Shown piece by piece: positions 14,784-23,351 of a stretch of 31,368 bases of DNA. Location of the stretch: the NCBI RefSeq assembly GCF_963555915.1, contig NZ_CAUVXL010000069.1, forward strand, positions 1 to 31,368. The letters are read 5' to 3'. The position numbers were made by a program, and so were the translations under genes. Every line of letters starts with the position of its first letter. Within the stretch, counting starts at the first letter, position 1. The notes beneath the pieces were generated by a model. That model saw only the letters and a program-made list of their open reading frames with translations, was not told where the DNA came from and ran no database searches. This stretch comes from Protofrankia sp963555915 (GTDB lineage Bacteria > Actinomycetota > Actinomycetes > Frankiales > Frankiaceae).

Positions 14784-15744
14784 CGGCGTACTCCTCAAGC
14801 CTTGCGGTGACCTCGGCGGTCGTCGGCATCGCGGTGGAACACTCCAATCGGGTGGCGACGATCGCCCCGGCCGCGTTCGCGAAGCGCACCAGCCGTTCCA
14901 GCGGCCACCCGGCCAGCAGGCCGTGGCACACCGCGCCACCGAAGCCGTCGCCGGCCCCGAGCCCGTTGACGACGGTGACCGGGATTGGCGCAACCTCGAC
15001 CCTCTCGGTGGCCGTCGCGGCGAGCACCCCCCGCGGGCCCCGTTTCACGATCGCGAGTTCGACGCCGGCATCGATCAGCGCCGCCAAGGCCGCCTCCGGG
15101 TCACGGGTGCCGACCGCGACCTCGCATTCCTCCAGGTTCCCGACGGCGACCGTCACGTGCGGCAGGGCGGCCCGGACCTGCTCACCCGCGGCCGCCGCGG
15201 ACGGCCAGAACATCGGACGGTAGTCGAGGTCGAGGACGGTGTGGGGCCGCCGTCCGCGGGCCTGCCACGCGGCGTGATGCGCCGCCCGGCTCGGCTCCTG
15301 CGACAGCCCGGTCACCGTTGCCCAGAAGACCCCGGCCGAATTGATCGCCTCAAGGTCCAGCTCGGCCGGCTGGATCTCCAGGTCCGGCGCCTTCGGGTAG
15401 CGGTAGAACCAGATCGGGAAGTCGTCCGGCGGGAAGATCTCGCAGAAAGTCACCGGCGTGGGCAGGTCGGGCACGGTATTGACGAAGGTGTTGTCCACGC
15501 CGAGCCGGCGCAGCTCGCTATGCAGGTAGCGGCCGAACGGGTCCGCGCCGGTGCGGGTAATCACCGCGGCCCGCCGGCCGTGCCGGGCCGCCGCGACGGC
15601 CACGTTGGTCGGGCTGCCGCCGAGGAACTTCCCAAACGTCTCCACCTCCTCCAGCCCGACGCCGACCTGGAGGGGATAGACGTCCACCCCGATCCGGCCG
15701 ATCGTCAGGACGTCATACGGCGGCCGCGGAGCGGGCGCGCTCAT
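14773..15744 (-). CDS. iolC: 5-dehydro-2-deoxygluconokinase
   Basis: A 323-residue PfkB-family kinase that phosphorylates 2-deoxy-5-keto-gluconate at C6. The N-terminal sugar-binding signature is GKFLGGSPTNVAVAAARHG, and the C-terminal nucleotide/catalytic signature is VVNGLGAGDGFGGAVCHGLL with Asp as the base. FPPDDFPIWFYRYPKAPD is the substrate lid segment characteristic of IolC. The length is normal. Its ATG overlaps the iolE stop by 4 bp (ATGA), and its end overlaps the aldolase start by 11 bp. The pairing with an aldolase directly downstream matches the pathway order of phosphorylation and cleavage. Confidence 0.93.
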   Translation of the reverse strand: MSAPAPRPPYDVLTIGRIGVDVYPLQVGVGLEEVETFGKFLGGSPTNVAVAAARHGRRAAVITRTGADPFGRYLHSELRRLGVDNTFVNTVPDLPTPVTFCEIFPPDDFPIWFYRYPKAPDLEIQPAELDLEAINSAGVFWATVTGLSQEPSRAAHHAAWQARGRRPHTVLDLDYRPMFWPSAAAAGEQVRAALPHVTVAVGNLEECEVAVGTRDPEAALAALIDAGVELAIVKRGPRGVLAATATERVEVAPIPVTVVNGLGAGDGFGGAVCHGLLAGWPLERLVRFANAAGAIVATRLECSTAMPTTAEVTARLEEYADAV

Positions 15745-16613
15745 GCCAGGCCTCTCAGGTACTCGACGCTGGCGCGGACATCCGCGAGCGGTCCGGGCTC
15801 GCCCGGAGACGGCGCGGCCGGCAGGATCGTGTCCTGTTCCAGCACGTACCAGCCCTGGTAGCCGACCTCCTCGAGCGTCGCCACGATGCCGGCGATGTCG
15901 ACGTCGCCCTGGCCGAGTGGCCGGTACATGCCTGCGGCCACCGCCGCCGTGTACGTCGAGTCCCCGGAGCGGACCCGGGCGGCGAGGGCGGCGTCGACGT
16001 CCTTCAGATGTGTGTGCGCGATCCGGCCGGTGGCCTCGCGGGCCAGCGCCGCCGGGTCGGTGCCGCCGATCAGCAGATGCCCGGTGTCCAGGCAGAGCGG
16101 GACGGAGCTGCCGTCCAGAACCCGGCGCACCTCGTCCTCCCGTTCGACCATCGTGCCCACGTGCGGATGCAGGGCCGCCCGGATACCGTGTTCAGCGCCC
16201 AGCTCGGTGAGCCGGTCCAGGTTGCGCAGCAGCACCCGCCAGCCGGCGTCGGTCAATGTCGGCCGGGTGTCATACCCGTCCAGGCCGGTCGCCGCGGCCA
16301 GCACGAGGACGCCGGCGCCGGCGAACGCCTCCAGCGCCGCCTCGACCTCCTTCACCGGGTCGCGCGTGGAATCGTGCAGCACCACCGGGACGAAGCCGCC
16401 AACGGCAGCCAGCCCGTGCGCCGCGAGGGCACGTGCCCGGTCCGTCGGAGCCGCCGGGAGGAACCCGTCGGGGCCGAACTCGGTAGCTCGAAGCCCCAGC
16501 CCACGCATCTCGTCGAGCACCCGAGCCCGCGGAAGCTGGTGGCCCCAGCCCGGCACCTCGCACACCCCCCACGAGATCGGAGCCGCGGCGATCCGGTCGA
16601 GGAGGCGGGTCAC
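15741..16613 (-). CDS. iolE: Inosose dehydratase (2-keto-myo-inositol dehydratase)
   Basis: A 290-residue TIM barrel of the AP_endonuc_2/xylose-isomerase-like fold that removes water from 2-keto-myo-inositol. The opening AAAPISWGVCEVPGWGHQL is diagnostic for IolE. Metal-site stretches are RAALHPHVGTMVERE, VPLCLDTGHLLIGG, RIAHTHLKDVD and GWYVLEQDTILP. GMYRPLGQGDVDI is also typical. The GTG at 16613 was chosen because it overlaps the iolG stop by 4 bp (GTGA) and begins right before the conserved TRLLDRIAAAPISWG; the longer open frame to 16712 lies inside iolG. The call is firm. Confidence 0.94.
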   Translation of the reverse strand: MTRLLDRIAAAPISWGVCEVPGWGHQLPRARVLDEMRGLGLRATEFGPDGFLPAAPTDRARALAAHGLAAVGGFVPVVLHDSTRDPVKEVEAALEAFAGAGVLVLAAATGLDGYDTRPTLTDAGWRVLLRNLDRLTELGAEHGIRAALHPHVGTMVEREDEVRRVLDGSSVPLCLDTGHLLIGGTDPAALAREATGRIAHTHLKDVDAALAARVRSGDSTYTAAVAAGMYRPLGQGDVDIAGIVATLEEVGYQGWYVLEQDTILPAAPSPGEPGPLADVRASVEYLRGLA

Positions 16614-17611
16614 AGACGCACCTCGTCGATCGCGACCGGGCGGCGCTCGGCCCGCGACAGCTCGCACGCCTCGGCGATGTAGAAGGCCTCCAGCGCGTCC
16701 GCGACGGTGCACAACGAGCTGCCCCGCCTCGCGACCAGGCCGGCGAACGCGGTGAGCTCGGCGAGGTAGGCGGCCCGGAACCGGTCCATGAACATCGGGT
16801 AGGGCGTCCCGCCCGGCCAGCTGACCCCGGGTTCAGCCGAGCGCAGCGGCAGCCGGTCGTCCAGCCCGACGGAAATACTGTCCTTCGCGCCAAGCACTTC
16901 GAGCCGGACGTCATAGCCGGCCGCGTTGTAGCGCGTGCCCGCCACGTGCGCGAACGCGCCGTCGTCGAGAGTCAGCAGGGCCGCGGCCGTGTCGACGTCG
17001 CCGAAGTCCGCGAAATACTGTGCGCCCCGGTTGGCCCCGGTCGCGTACACCTCCACCACCTCGCAACCGGTGACCCAGCGGATGGCGTCGAAGTCATGCA
17101 CGCTGCAGTCACGGAAGAAGCCACCGGACGTGGCGACGTAGTCAGGACCGGGCGGCGCGGGGTCGAGGGTTCCCGCCCGAAGTGTGTGCAACCAGCCGAG
17201 CCGGCCTGAGGCCACCGCCTCGCGGGCGGTCGCGTAGCCGGGGTCGAAGCGGCGCTGGAACCCGATCTGCACCTCCACCCCCGAGCTGGTGACCTTGTCC
17301 AGCACCGCGACGGTGCCCTCGACGTCGGGCGCCACCGGCTTCTCGCAGAAGGTGGTGACACCGGCCTGGACCGCCGCGATGAGCAGCGACGCGTGCGCGT
17401 CGGTGGCGGCCGCGATCACGAGGCCGTCGATCCCGGCGCCGAACAGGTCCTCGGGCGAGTCGACCGCCGCGAGCCCGAGCCTGCCGGCGACCGCGTGTGC
17501 CCGACGCTGGTCCGCGTCCGCGACGACGATCGAGTCGATCTCGGGGATGCAGCGGAGGGTATCTGCGTGGAAGGAGCCGATCCGGCCGACCCCGACGAGC
17601 CCAATGCGCAT
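16610..17611 (-). CDS. iolG: Inositol 2-dehydrogenase (Gfo/Idh/MocA family)
   Basis: A 333-residue NAD-dependent dehydrogenase that oxidises myo-inositol to 2-keto-myo-inositol, the first step. The Rossmann start is MRIGLVGVGRIGSFHADTL. TTFCEKPVAPD contains the catalytic Lys. EVQIGFQRRFDPGYATAR and FRDCSVHDFDAIRWVTG, with its Asp-x3-His pair, complete the active site. The ATG at 17611 is preceded by AGGGGAA. It is the first gene of the minus-strand operon, divergent from the GntR regulator across 224 bp. Gfo/Idh proteins vary in substrate; the assignment to inositol rests on the operon, where it directly precedes iolE. Confidence 0.9.
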   Translation of the reverse strand: MRIGLVGVGRIGSFHADTLRCIPEIDSIVVADADQRRAHAVAGRLGLAAVDSPEDLFGAGIDGLVIAAATDAHASLLIAAVQAGVTTFCEKPVAPDVEGTVAVLDKVTSSGVEVQIGFQRRFDPGYATAREAVASGRLGWLHTLRAGTLDPAPPGPDYVATSGGFFRDCSVHDFDAIRWVTGCEVVEVYATGANRGAQYFADFGDVDTAAALLTLDDGAFAHVAGTRYNAAGYDVRLEVLGAKDSISVGLDDRLPLRSAEPGVSWPGGTPYPMFMDRFRAAYLAELTAFAGLVARRGSSLCTVADALEAFYIAEACELSRAERRPVAIDEVRL

Positions 17612-17663
17612 GTTTCCCCTTACAGTCCGAGCTGCCACGATGGCCGAGCTGTCCTGCCCCGGC

Positions 17664-17739
17664 TTGACTCTTGACCTTGACTCAGGACTATGAGCTATCA
17701 CACATGACACTGTCAACAGATTGACCGAATGTCCTTACA
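17664..17739 (-). promoter_or_regulatory. iolG promoter with operator-like repeats
   Basis: On the minus strand TTGACA (plus-strand TGTCAA at 17711-17716) and CATAGT (ACTATG at 17687-17692) are spaced by 18 bp. TGACA-C-TGTCA, a perfect palindrome at 17705-17715, overlaps the -35 box. Three TTGAC copies at 17664, 17671 and 17677 cover the expected transcript start. TGTCCTTACA at 17730-17739 fits, at 9 of 10 positions, the KGWCHTRACA motif I recall for the C. glutamicum GntR-type IolR. The region lies between iolG and the divergent regulator gene, so one site could control both. Confidence 0.55.
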
Positions 17740-17835
17740 AACTAGGTGGAGAGAGGGTTGCGATGCGCACGCCCCCACCCGAGGGTGGCCGCAGCGCGCG
17801 CAGCCCACGAGGACAGCCCATGAGGAAGGCGGAGG

Positions 17836-18576
17836 ATGAGCCCGCTCACCTTTAAGCTGGACCGGTCGAGTCCGGTACCGCTGTACTACCAGGTCGCGCA
17901 GCAGATCGAGCAGGCGATCGAACGCGGTGAGCTACCGCCTGGCTCGCGGCTGGAGAACGAGGTCAAGCTGGCCGACCGGCACGGGCTGTCCCGCCCGACC
18001 GTCCGCCAAGCCATCGGGGAACTGGTCCGCCAGGGCCTGCTGGTGCGCCGCCGGGGCGTCGGTACCCAGGTCGTGCACGGCAGGGTGCGCCGGCCGGTCC
18101 GGCTCAGCAGCCTCTGGTCGGACCTGGACCGGGCGAACCAGCACCCCACCACCAAGGTGCTGAGCATTGAGCGGGTCGAGGCGGACGCCGAGGCCGCAAG
18201 CCGGCTGGGCGTGCCGGCTGGCAGCACCGTAGTCGCCATCGAACGGCTCCGACTGGCCCAGAACGAGCCGCTCGCCGTGATGCGCAACGTCCTTCCCGAG
18301 CACCTCGTGACGTTCGACGAGCAGGAACTTGAGGCCGGCAGTCTGTACGCCCTGCTCATGGTCGCGGGCGTCGAGATCAAGGTGGCCAACCAGCGGATCG
18401 GGGCCCGCGCCGCCGGGACCCGGGAGGCTGCGCTGCTCCAGGTGCGGCGTGGTGCACCGATCCTGACCATGGACCGGACCGCCTTCGACGAGACCGGCCA
18501 GGCAGTCGAGTGGGGCGACCACGTGTACCGCGCGGACAGCTACTCGTTCGAGGTCACCCTGGTCGACCGGCCATGA
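17836..18576 (+). CDS. GntR-family (HutC/UTRA) regulator, IolR-like
   Basis: A 246-residue regulator. The winged helix-turn-helix occupies residues about 10-75: SSPVPLYYQVAQQIEQAIER, GELPPGSRLENEVKLADRHG, LSRPTVRQAIGELVRQGLL and RRRGVGTQVVHG. The UTRA effector domain follows, ending with APILTMDRTAFDETGQAVEW and DSYSFEVTL. It is divergently placed next to iolG, as GntR-type IolR is in actinobacteria, so it most likely represses the iol operon until an inositol-derived ligand binds. The ATG at 17836 follows AGGAAGGCGGAGG closely; no better start is in frame. The family call is firm, the target is inference. Confidence 0.85.
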   Translation: MSPLTFKLDRSSPVPLYYQVAQQIEQAIERGELPPGSRLENEVKLADRHGLSRPTVRQAIGELVRQGLLVRRRGVGTQVVHGRVRRPVRLSSLWSDLDRANQHPTTKVLSIERVEADAEAASRLGVPAGSTVVAIERLRLAQNEPLAVMRNVLPEHLVTFDEQELEAGSLYALLMVAGVEIKVANQRIGARAAGTREAALLQVRRGAPILTMDRTAFDETGQAVEWGDHVYRADSYSFEVTLVDRP

Positions 18577-18723
18577 GCGAGCGCTGGGCACGGCGGTGCG
18601 AGGCCGCCAAGTTCCAGTACTGCCTCGTTCCAGTGCTGCCTCGCCCCGGGCAGCTGGAGCTGGCGTTCGGTGCGACGTCACCTCTCGACCGACCAGAGCC
18701 AGTACACCCTCCGAGGGAGCCAG

Positions 18724-19755
18724 TCAGGCGGCCTCGTCCTTGACGTCCTCGATGCGTACGGGCGCTTCCTTCTGCACCGACCGTATGGCCGCCAACGCGA
18801 TCGTCAGAGCGGCGCGGGCGTCCTCGCCCGTGACCGACGGGGCGCGGGCGGTGCGGACGCTGTCGGCGAAGTCGGCGAGCTCGGCGACGTACGCGTCGTG
18901 GAACAGATCCTGGTCATACGCGACGCACTCGGCGCCGATGCCGGCCGCGCCGTAGGCCGTCAGATGGGTGCGCCGGATGTCGCCCATCGTCAGCATTCCC
19001 GCCGAGCCGAAGACCTCACCGCGCACGTCGTAGCCGTACACCGCCTGGAAGTTGGCCTCCGCGGTGGCGAGGGCGCCGTTGTCGAAGCGGATCGTGACCA
19101 CGGCCGTGTCCAGCAGGCCGCGCTCCTTGAAGTCGGGGCGGACCAGGGCGTCGGCCCAGGCGAACGCATCCACCGGCTCGGCGCCCGGATTGAGGTAGCG
19201 CAGGGTGTCGAAGTCGTGGATAAGGGTTTCCAGGAAGATCGTCCACGGCGGGACCCGAGCCGGGTCGGCCAGCTTCGGGTCGCGCGTGAGCGAGCGCAGC
19301 AGCTGCGGGGTGCCGATCGCGCCCGCGGCCACCTTCTCGTGCGCGGCGCGGAAGCCGGTGTCGTAGCGGCGGTTGAAGCCGACCTGGAGCGGCACGCCCG
19401 CCCCGGCGGCGGCCACGATGGCACGGTCGGCCTCCGCGAGGGTGACCGCCATCGGTTTCTCGCAGTAGACGGCCTTGCCCGCCCGCGCCGCAGCCTCGAC
19501 CAGGTCGGCGTGGGTGCGGGCCGGCGTGGCGATCACCACCGCGTCGACCTCCGAATCCGCGAACAGCTCGCCGATCTCGGTGTACGCCGTGGGGCAGTCG
19601 AGCCGGTCGGCCAGGTGCCGCGCCGCGCCCGGGGCCGGGTCGGCGACCGCGGCCAGGCGGACGCCGGGCAGGCGGTGCGCGAGGGTCTCGGCGTGGAAGG
19701 AGCCCATGCGTCCGGCGCCGACGAGGCCCACGGCGAGGGGTTGGTGGGTGGTCAT
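18724..19755 (-). CDS. Gfo/Idh/MocA-family dehydrogenase, second copy
   Basis: A 343-residue NAD(P)-dependent sugar or cyclitol dehydrogenase. It starts AVGLVGAGRMGSFHAETLAH, has VDAVVIATPARTHADLVEAA, the catalytic YCEKPMAVT, PLQVGFNRRYDTGFRAAH and FLETLIHDFDTLRYLNPG. It resembles IolG closely in layout, so inositol, an inositol isomer or a derivative is a fair guess, but the substrate cannot be read from sequence. The ATG at 19755 was chosen because the Rossmann motif begins just after it with GGAGAACC upstream; the long open frame above it is antisense-type noise. It lies 32 bp after the isomerase gene, so the two form one operon. It is convergent with the GntR gene. Confidence 0.85.
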   Translation of the reverse strand: MTTHQPLAVGLVGAGRMGSFHAETLAHRLPGVRLAAVADPAPGAARHLADRLDCPTAYTEIGELFADSEVDAVVIATPARTHADLVEAAARAGKAVYCEKPMAVTLAEADRAIVAAAGAGVPLQVGFNRRYDTGFRAAHEKVAAGAIGTPQLLRSLTRDPKLADPARVPPWTIFLETLIHDFDTLRYLNPGAEPVDAFAWADALVRPDFKERGLLDTAVVTIRFDNGALATAEANFQAVYGYDVRGEVFGSAGMLTMGDIRRTHLTAYGAAGIGAECVAYDQDLFHDAYVAELADFADSVRTARAPSVTGEDARAALTIALAAIRSVQKEAPVRIEDVKDEAA

Positions 19756-19787
19756 GCAGGTTCTCCGTACGTCTGTGGTGACCGTGG

Positions 19788-20570
19788 TCAGAGGGCGAAG
19801 GCCGAGCGGAAGCGCTCCAGGGCGCGGTCGCCGTCGTCGGAGGCCCAGGCCTCCAGGGCGACCGTGCCGTCGTAGCCGAGGTCCGCCAGGGCGCGGGCGA
19901 CGGCCGGGTAGTTGATCTCGCCGGTGCCAGGCTCCTGGCGGCCGGGTACGTCCGCCACCTGGATCTCGCCGATCAGGCCCAACCCGTGCGCCCTGCGGAC
20001 CAGTTCGATGAGGTTCCCCTCGCCGATCTGGGCGTGGTACAGGTCCAGGTTCATGCGCAGGCCGGGGCGGTCCACGGCCGCGACCAGGGCGAGGATGTCG
20101 GCGGCCGTCGCGAACGGTACGCCCGGGTGGTCGACGGCGGTATTGAGGTTCTCCAGGGTGAAGGTGATCCCGGTGCTCTCGCCCAGGTCGGCGAGCCGGG
20201 TCAGGGTGCGGTGGGCGGCGATCCACATGGGGCCCGTAGGCTCGCCGGTCACCGGCACCACCGGCAGGCCCTCGGCGTCCAGTCCGGTGCCGTGCAGGTT
20301 CAGCCGGGGACAGCCCAGGTGCCTGGCGGCCATGACCGACTCCCCGGCGGTGCGCAGCAGTTCGGCGGCGCCCACCTCGTCGGTGAGGCTGCCCCGGATG
20401 TAGCCCGTCATCGACGAGAACTTGGCCGGGGTCCGCGCGAGCGCGTCGAGATCGTGCCGGGTCCAGTCCCAGATCTCGACCTGGAAGCCGGCGTCGTGGA
20501 TGCGCCGCGCCCGCTCGTGGATCGGCCGGTCGCGGAAGACCATCTCGGCACAGACCGCCAACGTGTACAT
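19788..20570 (-). CDS. Hydroxypyruvate-isomerase-like TIM-barrel isomerase
   Basis: A 260-residue TIM barrel of the AP_endonuc_2 (Hyi/OtnI-like) type. It opens MYTLAVCAEMVFRDRPIHER and has GFQVEIWDWTRHD, CPRLNLHGTGLD, ITFTLENLNTAVDHPG (metal Glu), LRMNLDLYHAQIGEG (metal Asp and His), EIQVADVPGRQEPGTGEINY and TVALEAWASDDG (second metal Glu). It would interconvert a keto and an aldehyde sugar acid or a keto-cyclitol; the exact substrate is unknown. It is the first gene of a two-gene operon with the Gfo/Idh dehydrogenase. Upstream lies a perfect 14-bp palindrome suited to the nearby LacI protein. A decayed relative lies at 6130-6362. Confidence 0.82.
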   Translation of the reverse strand: MYTLAVCAEMVFRDRPIHERARRIHDAGFQVEIWDWTRHDLDALARTPAKFSSMTGYIRGSLTDEVGAAELLRTAGESVMAARHLGCPRLNLHGTGLDAEGLPVVPVTGEPTGPMWIAAHRTLTRLADLGESTGITFTLENLNTAVDHPGVPFATAADILALVAAVDRPGLRMNLDLYHAQIGEGNLIELVRRAHGLGLIGEIQVADVPGRQEPGTGEINYPAVARALADLGYDGTVALEAWASDDGDRALERFRSAFAL

Positions 20571-20624
20571 GCTCGCCCTCTTCTCAGGCTCTCGCTGTTC
20601 TCAGGCTCTCCGGACGTCGGACGA

Positions 20625-20678
20625 CTAGAACGTTCTAGAACTCGGGACAGTACGCCAGTTGCCCGGTCCTTCTGTCAA
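20625..20678 (-). promoter_or_regulatory. Promoter and LacI-type operator of the isomerase-dehydrogenase operon
   Basis: CTAGAACGTTCTAG at 20625-20638 is a perfect 14-bp palindrome with the central CG of LacI-family operators. On the minus strand TTGACA (TGTCAA at 20673-20678) lies upstream, with CGTACT (18-bp spacing) or TACTGT (20-bp spacing) as -10 candidates. The operator covers the expected transcript start, a position for direct repression. Confidence 0.7.
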
Positions 20679-20725
20679 GCCTCCGTGCGACTAGACCTGT
20701 CTTCCGCACGTGCGTGCGGCGTGCC

Positions 20726-20909
20726 NNNNNNNNNNNNNNNNNNNNNNNNNNNNNNNNNNNNNNNNNNNNNNNNNNNNNNNNNNNNNNNNNNNNNNNNNNN
20801 NNNNNNNNNNNNNNNNNNNNNNNNNNNNNNNNNNNNNNNNNNNNNNNNNNNNNNNNNNNNNNNNNNNNNNNNNNNNNNNNNNNNNNNNNNNNNNNNNNNN
20901 NNNNNNNNN
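20726..20909. other. Assembly gap (run of N)
   Basis: All bases are N, so sequence between the isomerase operon promoter and the IS1634-type remnant is unknown and its true length may differ. Confidence 0.95.
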
Positions 20910-20997
20910 GGTTGCGTGATCTTTTGGCTGGGCGGTGTGGTGGTCGCTGGTGCGGGGAGTGTTCGGCCTGGCGCCGTGCGGGGCTGTGCCGGTCAGG

Positions 20998-21310
20998 ATG
21001 AGGGAGCGGGTGGTGGTCGGCTACGGGCCGCCGAGCATGGAGAAGCCGCTCGGCGCGTTGCCGGTCGTGCGGGACTATCTGGAGCGCCTCGACCTGGTGG
21101 GCACGGTCGACCGGCTCTGCCCGATCCGCCAGGACGTCTCGGCCTTAGCCACGGCCAGGTCATCGCCGCGCTGGTCGCGAACCGGCTGACGTCCCCGACG
21201 CCGTTGCTGCACGTCGAGTCCTGGGCCCGGGTGTGGGCTTCCCCCGGCCCGGACCCCTTCAACAGCTCCTCCTCGATATCCTCGGCGTCGACTCGACCCA
21301 GCCACCATGA
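20998..21310 (+). pseudogene. IS1634-type (DUF4277) transposase, N-terminal remnant
   Basis: The reading MRERVVVGYGPPSMEKPLGA, then LPVVRDYLERLDLVGTVDRL and CPIRQDVSAL, continues after a one-base loss near 21145 as SHGQVIAALVANRLTSPTPL and LHVESWARVWA. This is the N-terminal DUF4277 domain of IS1634-type transposases, ending before the catalytic domain. A further frame change near 21240 and the loss of the rest make it dead. It borders an assembly gap, which often marks a repeated IS copy. Its position between the divergent lacI and isomerase operons suggests it entered what was once a short intergenic region. Confidence 0.7.
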
Positions 21311-21360
21311 CCGACGAATGGCCCGTCGACCCATCGAAGCCCCATCTGCGGAAGACGGGG

Positions 21361-21398
21361 CTAGAACGTTCCAGCTCTCTCGTCGGAGCAGCTACGAT
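21361..21398 (+). promoter_or_regulatory. lacI promoter with second operator copy
   Basis: CTAGAACGTTCCAG at 21361-21374 matches 13 of 14 bases of the palindrome at 20625-20638. TTCCAG (21370-21375) and TACGAT (21393-21398) make a -35/-10 pair with a 17-bp spacing, so the operator covers the -35 box. The regulator would thus repress itself and the operon across the gap. Confidence 0.65.
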
Positions 21399-21445
21399 CC
21401 TGGTCGGGAAGGACACCTCGACCGGCTCGGCCAGGGAGGACAGCC

Positions 21446-22570
21446 GTGCCAGCCACCCCCGCGGTCCCCGGCAGGAAGCGGCCGACCCTGGCCGACGTCG
21501 CGACACGAACGGGCGTGTCCGTCGCGCTGGCCTCCATCGTGATGCGCGGGGCCAAAGGCGCGAGTGCCGCCACCCGCGCGCGGGTACTCAGGGCCGCCGA
21601 GGAGCTCGGCTACCGGCCTGACACCCGTGCCCGGCTGCTGCGCAGCAGCCGCTCGCGCCTGCTCGGCGTGCAGTTCGGGCTGCGCCATCCGTTCCACACC
21701 GACCTGGTGGAGGGCATCTACGCCGCCGCCGAGCCCGCCGGCTACCAGGTGGCCCTCAGCGCGGTCGCGCCATCCCGCGGCGAGCGGCAGGCCGTGGAGG
21801 CGCTGCTCGCCGACCGGTGCGAGGCCCTCATCCTGCTCGGCCCCGAGGTCCCGGCCGCCCGGCTGGCGGACCTCGCGGCCCAGGTCCCGGTCGTCTCGGT
21901 GGCCCGGCGGCTGCGGCCCGCCCCGCCGGGCGTGGACGTCGTCCGCAGCGCCGACGACGAGGGCGCCCGCCAGGCCCTCGAGCACCTGGTGGCGCTCGGA
22001 CACCGCGCCATCGTCCACATCGACGGCGGCCGGGCGCCCGGCGCCGCCGACCGCCGCCGCGGCTACCGCACCGCGATGAACCGCCACGGCCTCGCCGACC
22101 ACGTCCGCGTCCTGCCCGGCGGGCTCACCGAGGAGGACGGCGCGCAGGCCGCGCGCACTCTGCTCGCCGAAGCCCCCCAGCCGAGCGCGGTCCTCGCCTT
22201 CAACGACCACTGCGCGACGGGTGTCCTCGACGCCTTCCTGCGGGCTGGTGTCACAGTCCCCGACGAGGTCTCCGTGGTCGGCTTCGACGACACCCACCTG
22301 GCCCGCCTCGCCCACATCAACCTCACTACCGTCGCCCAGGACATCCCCCGCCTGGCGGAACTCGCCGTCGGCCGCGCCATCGCCCGCCTGGATGGGGAGG
22401 CCACGCCGGACCGCGAGAACGTCATCCCGCCACGCCTCGTCGTTCGCGGTACCACGGCTGCGCCCGTCACGGTCAGGATGGGCTCAGCCGAGTCGGCATT
22501 CCGCTCTGCCTACGGGAGCCGGACGTCGACGGACTCGGCCGGGCTGTCGTCGCGTTCCTCTTCACCCTGA
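21446..22570 (+). CDS. LacI-family transcriptional repressor
   Basis: A 374-residue regulator. The N-terminal helix-turn-helix and hinge helix are RPTLADVATRTGVSVALASI, RGAKGASAATRARVLRAAEE and LGYRPDTRARLLRSSRS. The ligand domain follows: LLGVQFGLRHPFHTDLVEGI, ADRCEALILLGPE, HLVALGHRAIVHIDGG, PSAVLAFNDHCATGVL and VPDEVSVVGFDDTHLARLA. The GTG at 21446 was chosen because GGGAGGA lies 6 bases upstream. LacI proteins usually end near the PPRLVVRGTT segment; here about 35 Ser/Arg-rich residues follow, probably from a lost original stop. Operator copies ahead of this gene and of the isomerase gene point to a shared regulon, with an unknown sugar or cyclitol as inducer. Confidence 0.92.
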   Translation: MPATPAVPGRKRPTLADVATRTGVSVALASIVMRGAKGASAATRARVLRAAEELGYRPDTRARLLRSSRSRLLGVQFGLRHPFHTDLVEGIYAAAEPAGYQVALSAVAPSRGERQAVEALLADRCEALILLGPEVPAARLADLAAQVPVVSVARRLRPAPPGVDVVRSADDEGARQALEHLVALGHRAIVHIDGGRAPGAADRRRGYRTAMNRHGLADHVRVLPGGLTEEDGAQAARTLLAEAPQPSAVLAFNDHCATGVLDAFLRAGVTVPDEVSVVGFDDTHLARLAHINLTTVAQDIPRLAELAVGRAIARLDGEATPDRENVIPPRLVVRGTTAAPVTVRMGSAESAFRSAYGSRTSTDSAGLSSRSSSP

Positions 22571-23351
22571 CCAAGCCGACACCGGTCGCCGCAGAGACCA
22601 GCTCAGCCCGAGATCCGGCGAGGACTGCAGAACGCCATCTGAGGGATCCGAGGCGGCGCAGCTCTGGGTGCTGTCACGGGACCGGCCCATCCTTACGTCG
22701 CGCCTGATCACCTCCTGCCTGATAGATGGAGCACCTCGTCGGCATGCAAACGGTGAGCCAGCACAGCCGCCGTAGCGGGCGCGGCGGGATCTGAGGGCGG
22801 ATTCGGCCCCATCCATATCGGGAGGCCGAGTCGTAGCCCGGGCGTGAGCACATTCCCGAAGCGCAGGCGGACGTCAACGCGACGACGATCCCCATGAGCA
22901 CGGTGACCAGACAGACCGGAGCGTCCGGAACTACCAGGTGTGCGGAACGTGTGTTCGACTCGGTGGATGATGTTGCCGGCCTGGCGCTCACCGGGAATCG
23001 TCCCTGGTCAAGGCACGCGTGGAGACCGGGCGGATGGTGATTTCGGGACCCTGAATAAAGATCAAGTGGTTCTTATTCTGGCGCGTTAGGTCCACCAACC
23101 GCCCCTTGGGTGGGTGTCACGTAACGTCCGACCTGGGCATTCGGCGGTTCTCAAGCCCAACTTCTCGATCTTCTTAACCTCCTCGCTACGTCTTGGACGG
23201 CTCTGACGAGTGCGTTGCTGCAGCGCCCGGTCGGCGTCCGCAGGCGCCACGTTCGGGGACAGGGCGGCTCGATACAGCGTCCGGGGAGTCGTGCGTTGAG
23301 ACTCGGGCGTTTGGTCTGGGCGTCAGGACGGAGCGTTCGGGCCCGGTCCGG
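22571..23351. other. Gene-free stretch of about 780 bp
   Basis: Short open frames on both strands have no family motif and mutually overlap. A 38-nt stretch near 23045-23082 resembles one near 28660-28697 (27 of 38 positions) in the same orientation. Otherwise no RNA gene, repeat or promoter could be supported. Confidence 0.5.

Noticed and set aside
14407..15861. A 484-codon plus-strand open frame
   Set aside because: It is antisense to the aldolase, iolC and iolE genes, with a composition typical of high-GC shadows.
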